A stretch of DNA of 16,848 nucleotides, from the NCBI GenBank assembly GCA_951394045.1, contig CATOAN010000042.1:1-16848 (forward strand), read 5' to 3'. A program made the position numbers and the translations under genes. The notes beneath the pieces are model-generated. The model did not search any database, was not told the DNA's origin, and saw only the letters and a program-made list of their open reading frames with translations. Below, piece by piece: positions 1 to 7,256 of the stretch (position 1 is its first letter; every line of letters begins with the position of its first letter). The DNA is from Nitzschia sp. DOCU1. Taxonomy: Eukaryota > Bacillariophyta > Bacillariophyceae > Bacillariales > Bacillariaceae.

Positions 1-5
1 GGACG

Positions 6-389
6 CTAAAAATTGCGATTTTGTTCCAATTGTTGCAAGTTTCGGGTCAATTGTACCAAAACGGATGATTCTTGTTGACACGCGGCTTGAGCCTCTTGAA
101 TCTGCGCATCCAATGTGGCCTGAATTTGTTCTGCCTTGGCTTTGAGGGCAAGCAAAGGTTCTTGCAACTCATCCTTGTGAATCATTTGCAAACGTTCCAA
201 CAAGACATCATCCGTATAGTATTGGTTACGACGATTCAAGAGTTGGACTTTGGCGTCTTGTAGGCGTGACTGAAGATTATTGCCAGCATCCACCAGGACG
301 ACTACCGGAGTTTCCGACGACAAATCGCATTTGCGCTTGTGACTGGGTTTGGTAGCAGAACCAATCGAAAACGAGTCGGTAAGATTCAT
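6..389 (-). CDS. small coiled-coil protein, unknown function
   Basis: This frame encodes 127 aa from the ATG at 389 to the TAG at 8-6. A TTG codon lies just upstream, but the ATG is the plausible start. The first 25 residues are polar and basic, with a KRK at about 18-20. From about residue 35 to the end the protein is rich in Leu, Gln, Glu and Ala with heptad-like spacing (for example QLLNRRNQYYTDDVLLERLQ, then a Gln/Ala-rich segment), so a long alpha-helical coiled coil is likely. There is no signal peptide or membrane segment. I do not recognise the family. It is divergent from the HCNGP-like gene, with 475 nt between the two starts. Because the stop lies six bases from the window edge and falls in a T-rich stretch, an intron and further exon beyond the window cannot be excluded. 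Confidence 0.6.
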   Translation of the reverse strand: MNLTDSFSIGSATKPSHKRKCDLSSETPVVVLVDAGNNLQSRLQDAKVQLLNRRNQYYTDDVLLERLQMIHKDELQEPLLALKAKAEQIQATLDAQIQEAQAACQQESSVLVQLTRNLQQLEQNRNF

Positions 390-864
390 GGTCAAACGTC
401 AATTATGTCAAGCAAGAAGAAGATGAAACTGTCGCTCAAAGGTATAAAGGGATGTTACAATACAACAAGCAATGAAAGCAACGACGAGCTCGAGAGACGC
501 GATGCCTCATTTGAATTTCGACGGGCGGAACTGCCGTTAGGCTTGCGTGGCGTGGCGGGCTCGCCACAAATGGACAATTTCTACGAAGACAAACGTGGAA
601 ACATGAAGTCTGGCACGCGCACGCCTGCCAAGATATTGGATCCATTCGATTACATCACCCACAACATCTCCCTCCTCTTCCATCGTCGGTCATTCCTTTT
701 TGATGACCATGATGTCAAAGAACCCCTCTCTCGTCGGCACAACGACACAAGTTCTGTTGAGACTGTGTTGATCATTTTCGCAAACGTCAAGTTTGTTTCA
801 TTCAGCATTGTCGTCGTCGTCATTAGTATTGTCAGTTTTAGACATTCCAAAAGAACCAAAGAAC
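390..864. promoter_or_regulatory. shared intergenic region of two divergent genes
   Basis: This 475-nt stretch separates the start codons of the coiled-coil gene (minus) and the HCNGP-like gene (plus), so it should hold both promoters (inference from layout). I see no convincing TATA box. Stretches 660-760 and 785-840 are pyrimidine- and GTC-rich, as in a 5' UTR. Open frames run through it on both strands but have no recognisable protein features. Confidence 0.4.
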
Positions 865-1479
865 ATGGATGCCCTCGCTGGTTACGGATCGGATGACTCG
901 GGTGCCTCTTCTTCTCCTTCTTCCAACCACAGCAAGGCTGTTGCTCCGCAGCCGCCAAACAGTGGATTGGCAGGATTATTGGGAGATATTTCGGATGCTT
1001 CTTCCGATAATGATAGTCTTCAACACCACCAACGACAACGGCAACAGCAACAACCCGCTCTTTCCGACGAACCTCCTCGTTCCAAAAAGCCCAAATTGAA
1101 AATTGCATCTGCGCAGTTTCCCGTACCGACTCTTGCTACAACAACTGACAAGGATTCTTGGATTTACTGGAACACCAACTATTTACAATTACCCGTACAA
1201 CATCCTACAATTACCACCAAAATTCCCACTGCTCACGAGCTACAACACCACTTGGACCAGCTGCGGCAGTATTCGACATCTAGTTGGGCCGATGCGTTGC
1301 GATCCCAACAAGAATTTCACAATCCTCATTTTTTTATGTCGGTAGTGGAACATTTTGGAATTTCAGAGCCACTAGGGTCGTGTTTGGGTAATAAACAACG
1401 TTCGGGCAGCCTCCTCCAAGATTTGGAGCAACGGCTATTTCCATTGACCAATTCTACTTCTACCGAGCTCGAGGAATAG
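865..1479 (+). CDS. HCNGP-like (SAP30-binding protein family) nuclear protein
   Basis: The ATG at 865 gives 204 aa. The N-terminus MDALAGYGSDDSG matches the typical start of HCNGP/SAP30BP proteins (a short acidic 'L-YGSD-SD' opening). A low-complexity Ser/Asp/Gln region follows (residues 10-70, with a Q-rich stretch at 58-63), then a basic nuclear-localisation-like RSKKPKLK at 72-79. The HCNGP-like region is at about 124-175: HELQHHLDQLRQY, then SFxDAL-like WADALRSQQEFHNPHFF, then an ISEPLGSCL segment. In animals and plants members act in transcriptional regulation and pre-mRNA splicing; here that role is inferred from the family. An in-frame upstream ATG at 793 would add 24 residues of no evident character, and the downstream ATG fits the family opening better. 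The C-terminus is shorter than in animal members. Confidence 0.7.
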   Translation: MDALAGYGSDDSGASSSPSSNHSKAVAPQPPNSGLAGLLGDISDASSDNDSLQHHQRQRQQQQPALSDEPPRSKKPKLKIASAQFPVPTLATTTDKDSWIYWNTNYLQLPVQHPTITTKIPTAHELQHHLDQLRQYSTSSWADALRSQQEFHNPHFFMSVVEHFGISEPLGSCLGNKQRSGSLLQDLEQRLFPLTNSTSTELEE

Positions 1480-1542
1480 AGTTGTTTGAAGTGACATGGT
1501 CTTGTGGACAATGTCTACCGTCTACTTTGTGCGGTAGCCGTT

Positions 1543-1571
1543 GGTGGGGGTGGGGGTGGGGGTGGGGGTGG
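1543..1571 (+). repeat. (TGGGGG)4 tandem repeat, G-quadruplex motif
   Basis: Four runs of five G separated by single T (1546-1550, 1552-1556, 1558-1562, 1564-1568), flanked by GG on both sides. It starts 64 nt after the HCNGP-like stop codon, so it probably lies in the 3' UTR or just past it, on the sense strand. One-nucleotide loops predict a very stable parallel quadruplex in RNA or DNA (established knowledge of G4 rules). Confidence 0.85.
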
Positions 1572-2128
1572 TCGAGGATTCCTTCTAGAGAAAACCACCA
1601 CCACGTAAAGATGGGGGCAAGTACTACGGTACGGTCGACAATCGGCGAGCCGTCGCGAACCTGGGTGCGGGGCTTGCTTTTTTTCTGGAGAAGTGGACTT
1701 GTCGGTCGACTGAAACTATAACTGTCGTGAGGCGGATGCGCAACCACAAGAATCCACTAGTACCCAGCAAGATTGGAGGACCAAAACAAACTCACGAATC
1801 TGACACCGGAATCGATCGCAGCGCCAGAGGTTCAACGTCACAAGGGAGTGAGAAACAAAGAACGGGTTTGGTAGTACATGTTAAAATTTGTAGAGCTTAT
1901 TAGCGAGCGTTTCTTCTAGGCTTTGTGGTGGTAGGGTACGCGCAGCAACAAGTTGTTCATGTACTAGCTACTAGTAGTAGTGCTACTCTATTGCTTCCTT
2001 GGCTGGGTCTTGTGTCATTGGACGATTCCACCAACGTGCAATGGCTTGTGTGGATCACTGGTTCAAGCTGTGCATGGCTCCGTCTCTTTATTCTACTAGT
2101 ACCAGGTAGCTTTTATCAGACCTCTACT

Positions 2129-2164
2129 ACTACCGGTAGTACAAATTCTTCAAACTACCGGTAG
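2129..2164. promoter_or_regulatory. paired ACTACCGGTAG palindromes upstream of sulfotransferase A
   Basis: ACTACCGGTAGT at 2129-2140 is a perfect 12-bp palindrome. ACTACCGGTAG recurs at 2154-2164. The dyad centres are 25 bp apart. They sit 250-285 bp upstream of the chosen ATG of gene A and just upstream of the small frame at 2181. Two equally spaced dyads suggest a binding site for a dimeric regulator, but this is inference only. Confidence 0.35.
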
Positions 2165-2180
2165 GTCACAAGACGACCAA

Positions 2181-2357
2181 ATGGACTCTGAAGGCCGACA
2201 AAAATCTTCGCGCGCGGGGGCCGGCAGCAAGCGGAACAGGAGGAAGCCAATGCGGAACTTGCTCATCGTCGCACTTGGGGTGTTATCACTGAAGTACATC
2301 TCATCGTTTGATGCTTTCAGGAGAGTTATTTCCGGTATAATGACCTTGAGCAAACGT
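2181..2357 (+). other. possible upstream exon or uORF of sulfotransferase A
   Basis: An ATG at 2181 opens a 58-codon frame. It encodes a basic N-terminus (about residues 7-26 are rich in Lys/Arg/Ser) followed by a hydrophobic stretch (MRNLLIVALGVLSLKYI), and ends at the TGA 2355-2357. This is the layout of a type II signal anchor. A good 3' splice site lies at 2361-2371 (TTCTATTCCAG). Joining a GT at 2280 to that AG would remove 92 nt and put the first 33 codons in frame with gene A. The donor (GGG|GTGTTA) is weak, and gene A has its own signal anchor after ATG 2414. The frame may therefore be an alternative first exon, a uORF, or chance. Confidence 0.25.
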
Positions 2358-2413
2358 TGATTCTATTCCAGATTGCCCGTTTCTCTGCTGGTGTCAGCTT
2401 CTTTGACGACGAG

Positions 2414-3790
2414 ATGCCACCTCCCCCACCAGTTATGCCGGTTCGCCTGCAGCCAACAGCGGTGTGGTTGTTAATGATTATCTTTGCGGTTGCCAACTTG
2501 ATTCAACCGGCGTGCATCAAGGAATACCGAGAATTCGTCAAGGGGTTTGACAGTCAGGACGCTGGTCCTAGTTATGATGTTCCTACGACTGCAGACGAGC
2601 GGGCGCCTTTGTACATGGAACAATTGTCCGTTCCAAACGCTACTAGTAGAAATGTAGATATTGGGCTGCAAGCACAGATTGAGAATGGCTTTCCATTAGA
2701 ACCAGTCTCCAACGTCCTGCCAAAGAAATTAATTCTGGTGTACGGATTGGAATCATCAGGGACGACGTTTACGGCAAAAACGATTGCGGAAGCACTGGGG
2801 ATCCCAAAGGACGTACAAAGGAATGATCGGATTGCAACAAAGAACGGTCAGGTGCAAGTACATCACATTTCACTCCCGTGGGGTATGGTGCCACGGAATG
2901 CCTATGGATTTGAAACGCAATATTCCAAACCTCTACCGACGGTTCCTGTCTTTTTCCCGATAAATTGTACAGTGAAGCCGATGCCAGGAAAGACTCCGCC
3001 TGCTTTTAGGCCTTCACCTGAGGCTTGCAAGGACTTTATGGGGGATAGAGTCATGAGCAGTCCTCATCGCTTCTTTGTCAATATGACGAGCAATATTCAA
3101 TGGTATCGCGAGCGTGGAGTCCGTGTCTACCCCGTCATGGTCATTCGAGATCCCGTTCTACATTTTCAGGGCATTCTCGATCGACGCAGGGGCCATTGCC
3201 CGAATGCGGTAGCCGCGTACCAGCAATACGAGCAGGGCCGTGCCATCATGATTGAAACCATCGAGAAAGGCACGAATCCGCTAATTGTATCGTATGAGAG
3301 CATGTTAACCCTTCAAAGGCCTTACCTCAAGGAGATTTATCGCCAATTGGGGATCAAATCCAATTTGAACCCCGGATTCCGCAACGGCAACACTAAATAC
3401 GTATCCAAGAAAGGTTTGGCCCCGCATGTGGAACTGGAGCTCATGAAAGAGGATGCTGCTACGCCTAAGAATACGTTTCCATCGGAGCACAAGGAATTGA
3501 TCAGAAACCAGTATGATTTGCGACTCGAAAGGAAAGGAGTGACCAATCGAACACCGCCTCGCACCAGTCAACAGACGGGAAAGCATGCTCGCCCCAATCT
3601 TCACGACTCGACGACCAAAATACAGAACATCGAGAATTGGGACATGCACAAGTGGTCGCCGCGAAAGAACCAAGACGGGGGTGCGTCAGAAGGGTCCTTG
3701 GAGCGAATTCAAAGTACTCAAGCATGGCGTTCCCAGCTACAACGGCAACGAAATGCTAAAGCGGAAGAAAGAGGCCTGTCCAAGTGGTGA
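2414..3790 (+). CDS. type II membrane sulfotransferase A (PAPS-dependent, P-loop type)
   Basis: The ATG at 2414 gives 458 aa. This start is chosen because the encoded N-terminus (Pro-rich, then a hydrophobic segment at about residues 15-34) lines up with that of paralogue B. The frame is open upstream of it to a TTG at 2357. The short cytosolic tail plus signal anchor implies a Golgi lumenal enzyme. The PAPS 5'-phosphosulfate loop is at 106-119 (LILVYGLESSGTTF) and the 3'-phosphate motif at 241-251 (VMVIRDPVLHF). HHISLP at 150-155 and a Cys-containing central region are shared with B. Possible N-glycosylation sites include NAT (75-77) and NMTS. After GFRNG (321-325) the sequence departs completely from B: the last ~130 residues are hydrophilic, rich in Lys/Arg/Gln, and carry no P4H. 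The acceptor cannot be told from sequence. Confidence 0.75.
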   Translation: MPPPPPVMPVRLQPTAVWLLMIIFAVANLIQPACIKEYREFVKGFDSQDAGPSYDVPTTADERAPLYMEQLSVPNATSRNVDIGLQAQIENGFPLEPVSNVLPKKLILVYGLESSGTTFTAKTIAEALGIPKDVQRNDRIATKNGQVQVHHISLPWGMVPRNAYGFETQYSKPLPTVPVFFPINCTVKPMPGKTPPAFRPSPEACKDFMGDRVMSSPHRFFVNMTSNIQWYRERGVRVYPVMVIRDPVLHFQGILDRRRGHCPNAVAAYQQYEQGRAIMIETIEKGTNPLIVSYESMLTLQRPYLKEIYRQLGIKSNLNPGFRNGNTKYVSKKGLAPHVELELMKEDAATPKNTFPSEHKELIRNQYDLRLERKGVTNRTPPRTSQQTGKHARPNLHDSTTKIQNIENWDMHKWSPRKNQDGGASEGSLERIQSTQAWRSQLQRQRNAKAEERGLSKW

Positions 3791-4464
3791 TCTCAAGACG
3801 CATCGGGGCCAGACTAGTTGAACGCTCTAGACGAGCCTTCGGTGCGTTGGAACGTTGTACAAAGCCTTATCTCTAGTAAGTACTTGAAGGCGCATCTCTC
3901 AGAGCTTGTAACATATTTTGGCTCGCCTATTCTAAATTGAAACTCTGAAACCTAATCTAACAATAGCGTCACTTTCTGTCAACAGACGACTGACTCGAAG
4001 GTTGGATGATGGAAGAATCCAAGCACGACCGGCGGACGAACGTTTTATTGAAGATCAAATTTTCATATAATCGGGATGTATGCGCCTCATATTGAATAAT
4101 GAGTGATAAGCCTTGACGAGTACGATTAAATAATATGCCCAATGTCCAGTGAACAGAAGTCATAGCAGGGAAGAGAAGCACGAAAGGCCCCTTGCCAAAG
4201 CGGCCCAGCACCTCAAGATACCACCACTCTACTCAGTAAAAGGCATCGCTGCGAAGAGAAGCAAGAATCGAATCGGACTGGTACCACCAAAAGGCACAAA
4301 CGATGTAGAGTCTGCCCAGGACATCTCATGACTTGGAGACTACCACAAGATTAACAACAGTGGTAGAATCGAATTACACTAGAAGAAAGACTTGGGGGCG
4401 CTGGAGCAGATCGAAAACTCAATCCAGATTCGAGTGCTTGTTGTTGCGTCTACAAGAAAAAGAA
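3791..4464. other. intergenic region between the two sulfotransferase genes
   Basis: These 674 nt separate paralogues A and B on the same strand and must hold the 3' end of A and the promoter of B. I see no gene, no long repeat and no P4H remnant behind gene A. An open frame continues upstream of the gene B ATG to a TTG at 4333; it is basic and has no counterpart in A, so I treat it as 5' UTR. Confidence 0.5.
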
Positions 4465-6241
4465 ATGTGTCCACGAAAGACGGTGCTGCAATACAGCCAC
4501 CCAACGTTGGTGTCTATGTTGGTGATGGCCTTGGCGATTGCCAGCTTGATTCCACAAACTTGTATCATGGAATACCATCAACTTCTTATCGATGGGAGTC
4601 ACAGCAGTCTGAACGATGTTCCTAGCGACGAGGCACTAAAACATGCGGCAGAGTTGGCTCCCCTCTACATGGGTCCATTGTCGTCTGTTTCAACCAGCAT
4701 TACAGGGACCAAGGATATCGGGCTTCAAGCACAGATTGAGAATGGCTTCCCAATAGAACCAGTCTCGAATGTCCTGCCGACGAAATTATTTCTGGTTTAC
4801 GGATTGGAATCTTCGGGGACGACGTTTACGGCCAAAACCATTGCTGAAGCACTTGGGGTTCCAAGGGAAGAATGCAACACTGATCGCATTTCAGCAAGGG
4901 GCGGACGCGTGCAAGTACATCACATTTCACTCCCATTGGGCTGGGTAGACGAGAACAGGTATGGATTCGATACGCGGTGGTCCCAGCCTTTACCTACGGT
5001 TCCTGTCTTTTATCCTATTGAGTGTGATGTGAAGCCTATCTCCGAAGAGGCGCCGCCTGCTTTTATGCCCTCACCTGAGGCATGTAAAGACTTTATGGGG
5101 GATGAAGTCATGAGCAGTCCTCATCGATTCTTTGTCAATGTGACCAGCAATATTCAATGGTACCGCGAGCGAGGAGTCCATGTCTACCCGGTCATGGTCA
5201 TTCGGGATCCCATGCTTCATTTTCAGGGCATTGTCAAAAGCAATGGTGGTCACTGTCCCGAGGCTGAAGCCGCCTACCAACAATACGAGCAGGGCCGTGC
5301 GATCATGATGGAAACCATAGAGAAAGGCATGAATCCACTGATTGTATCGTATGAGAGCATGTTGACCCTCCAGTCGCCCTATCTAAAAGAGATATTTCGC
5401 AAGTTGGGAATCAAATCCCGATTCAACAACCCCGGAATCCGCAATGGCCCTTTGGATCCTAACGCACCCAACGCCTGGGGGCCTGGTGATTTGAACGCAA
5501 TGTTTGAACGTTTGACATCTGAGCCTTTCTTGTCCCTATATCGCGTCCAGATTTTGTCATCTCCCGACACTACAGATGGACCGTGGGTGATAACGATGGA
5601 CAATGTGGTAACAGAGGAAGAAGCTCTCCGTCTGATACAGCTGGGTAAGCCATTTGATTTCTAGCATGAGAGGTCTTATTGACTTTACAACTCGGCATAC
5701 TGACATGTCTTTTACAGGGGGAATGTTGGGATACAAGCGATCCATGGACATTGTTGGGCAGCGGGCAGACGGTAGACACATCGATATCGTGAGTGAAGGG
5801 CGCACTTCGACAAATGCCTGGTGCCTAGATGTGTGCGAGGACGATGAAATTGTGAAGCGCGTCACAGCACGATTTTCCAACTTGACGGGTATCCCCGATA
5901 CCAACGCGGAACGTTTGCAATTGTTGCGGTATCAGCAAGGGCAATTCTATGAGACCCACCAGGATATGATTGATCATCAAGTGGATCAGCAAGGGGGGCA
6001 TAGAATCTTGACGGTCTTCCTTTACCTGAACGAAGTGAAAGAAGGCGGCTGCACCAAGTTCGACGAGCTTGAATTGACCGTCATGCCGAAACGAGGGCGA
6101 GTGGTGATCTGGCCGAACGTCTACGACGAAGATCCCTTGGACAAGGACTATCGAACAAAACATCAGGCGCTGGAAGTGATTGATGGCGTCAAATATGGAG
6201 CCAACGACTTCAAAACAGCAAGCGACAAGGGTTGCATGTAG
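4465..6241 (+). CDS. sulfotransferase B-prolyl 4-hydroxylase fusion protein
   Basis: The exons are 4465-5644 and 5718-6241 (a 73-nt GT-AG intron splits a Gly codon), giving 567 aa. Residues 1-12 are cytosolic and 13-34 a signal anchor. The sulfotransferase domain spans about 85-325: PAPS loop at 108-121 (LFLVYGLESSGTTF), 3'-phosphate motif at 242-252 (VMVIRDPMLHF), and near identity with gene A up to GIRNG (325-328). The linker WGPGD (338-342) leads into a prolyl 4-hydroxylase-type 2OG-Fe(II) dioxygenase at about 343-567. Iron ligands H474, D476 and H542 are visible, with the 2-oxoglutarate lysine at K552, plus the CTKF and MPKRGRVVIW strands. The expected role is hydroxylation of prolines and sulfation of the same secreted substrate in the Golgi (inference). 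Just after K552 six residues are missing compared with its relatives (see findings), so hydroxylase activity may be altered. The chimera does not depend on the splice: the P4H start lies in exon 1. Confidence 0.8.
5645..5717 (+). other. intron of the sulfotransferase-P4H gene
   Basis: The donor is GGG|GTAAGC at 5645 and the acceptor TTTTACAG at 5717, 73 nt. Without removal the frame ends after a few codons. With removal the protein reads on through GGMLGYKRS into the iron-binding half of the P4H domain, aligning with gene C. Confidence 0.85.
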
Positions 6242-6661
6242 TCGTCGAACTTTCTGGCCCTGTGACAATCATGGTTACAGAGAAATCCTGTAGGACGACG
6301 AATCTGAAGAAGTGCCGTCCAATGTCGAACTGTATAGCTTCTTGCATCTGCGACAGTCAGTTTGGACGACGGCAATGGGCTTCTCTGCTATTAGCTGGCT
6401 GGCATTGTCAGAAGTAAAGAACCCTGCCAGAACTACTACGATCTCTTTGATTGAGTCCTGCTGGACGGCTCTACTTGCTGCTGCTGCTGCTGCCACAGAG
6501 GAAGGGCGGCTGGCTGGTGCTGGTGCATGGTATCATTACTAGGAGGCTTCAACTGCAATAATAACTACTACAGTATTACACTATTGACTCCTGCCTATGC
6601 ATTGGGCGGCAGCCGCATCCCTCTAGCTTCACTACGAAGGGCCACACTCATGATCGTGACC
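6080..6661 (+). repeat. gene B 3' end and 3' UTR, source copy of a local duplication
   Basis: The last ~160 coding bases of gene B and about 420 bases past its stop recur, diverged, at 11471-12008. Shared blocks include the run around GATCCCTTGGACAA, GATTGATGGCGTCAAATATG, CTTCTCTGCTATTAGCT and GGGCGGCAGCC. The non-coding part also holds a (CTG)n tract at about 6475-6492. I see no independent gene in 6242-6698. Confidence 0.75.
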
Positions 6662-6698
6662 GGCCGCCCTTACACAGTCTAGAGAGGAGGGAGCGTGA

Positions 6699-7103
6699 AT
6701 GTGCCGTTTTGGCCTGGCCGTGGTGCGTTCGGTTCCACTCCGCGCGAAGCGCAGCGCAGGGAATATGGTGATTGGTTCGCGTATTCACGTCTCATCCGGT
6801 ATTAAAAAAGGCTTCGGGGCAGAAGCAAAGACAAATGAGTGTATTTATTTGGATGATAGCAACGACAATCAAAAGCCAAAGGCGAAGAAGACGAAGCCAT
6901 CCAAGGAATCCAAGGAAGCCATCAAAGAACAGAGTAGTGAGGATGAAGAAGATGACAAAGACGACGACAACGACGACAACGAAGAGGAAGTGGAAGAATC
7001 GCCTGAGATTGGATACCATGATGATGAACGTGGTTGTGCTCTAAGCTGTCATCAAGATTCAGATGAGGACGATTGCTTCGTGGAATCGCTCTATGAGGAC
7101 TAG
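6699..7103 (+). CDS. doubtful small acidic protein
   Basis: The ATG at 6699 gives 134 aa. Residues 1-34 are partly encoded by a DNA repeat also found at 9994-10022 in another frame. From about residue 56 the protein is Lys-rich (KPKAKKTKPSKESK), then strongly acidic (about 79-103, Asp/Glu runs), with a Cys-containing acidic tail. No domain or signal is visible. The composition resembles disordered nuclear acidic proteins, but the simple-sequence DNA (GAC/GAA repeats) could produce such a frame by chance. The repeat-derived start argues that it is a chimera or a relic near the transposon. Confidence 0.3.
   Translation: MCRFGLAVVRSVPLRAKRSAGNMVIGSRIHVSSGIKKGFGAEAKTNECIYLDDSNDNQKPKAKKTKPSKESKEAIKEQSSEDEEDDKDDDNDDNEEEVEESPEIGYHDDERGCALSCHQDSDEDDCFVESLYED
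6773..6801 (+). repeat. 29-bp direct repeat, copy 1
   Basis: It is identical over 29 bp to 9994-10022 (it begins TGGTTCGCGTATTCACGTCT). Looser similarity extends leftward to CAGCGCAGGGA (6753-6763; 9976-9986). The two copies lie in the same orientation on either side of the transposase gene, 3.2 kb apart. Confidence 0.85.
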
Positions 7104-7141
7104 ACTTTGACCTACATTGAAAATTAGCTGAGATACTTTGG

Positions 7142-7163
7142 CTTGAGTGGTTTACCACTCAAG
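7142..7163. repeat. perfect 10-bp inverted repeat (hairpin)
   Basis: CTTGAGTGGT, two bases, then ACCACTCAAG. It lies between the end of the acidic frame and the 3' end of the transposase gene. It could mark a small element or a 3'-end hairpin; nothing else identifies it. Confidence 0.6.
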
Positions 7164-7256
7164 TTGGCCGGCAAACGATTACTACTTTAACTAACTTACT
7201 ACTTTAAATGCATATTGAACTTTGAAATTATAGAACTATTATTATGTACTGCTTAT

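Larger units (their letters stand above)
1480..2413. other. intergenic region with G-rich tract and palindromes
   Basis: These 934 nt lie between the HCNGP-like gene and sulfotransferase A. They contain a G-quadruplex-capable repeat (1543-1571), two copies of an ACTACCGGTAG palindrome (2129-2164), and a small open frame at 2181-2357 described separately. The rest (1572-2120) shows only short open frames of poor character and TACTAG-rich stretches; I see no gene in it. Confidence 0.5.

Noticed and set aside
339..896. Long plus-strand open frame overlapping the start of the HCNGP-like gene
   Set aside because: No recognisable domain, odd composition and an overlap in another frame with a well-supported gene; better explained as promoter/5' UTR sequence that happens to be open.
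650..1108. Minus-strand open frame antisense to the HCNGP-like gene
   Set aside because: Low-complexity shadow of the Ser/Gln-rich coding sequence, with no protein-like features.
1925..2164. Hydrophobic open frame in the intergenic region
   Set aside because: Only 79 codons, Ser/Thr repeats from TACTAG-type DNA, no start context or relatives in view.
3305..3725. Several minus-strand open frames opposite sulfotransferase A
   Set aside because: Shadows of the coding strand; the sense frame has clear sulfotransferase motifs in the same block.
5825..6268. 147-codon minus-strand frame opposite the P4H exon of gene B
   Set aside because: Antisense shadow of a domain with identified catalytic residues.
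6475..6492. (CTG)n tract as a coding Ala/Leu repeat
   Set aside because: It lies after the gene B stop in what is the 3' UTR by comparison with the duplicated copy, where the tract is not kept.
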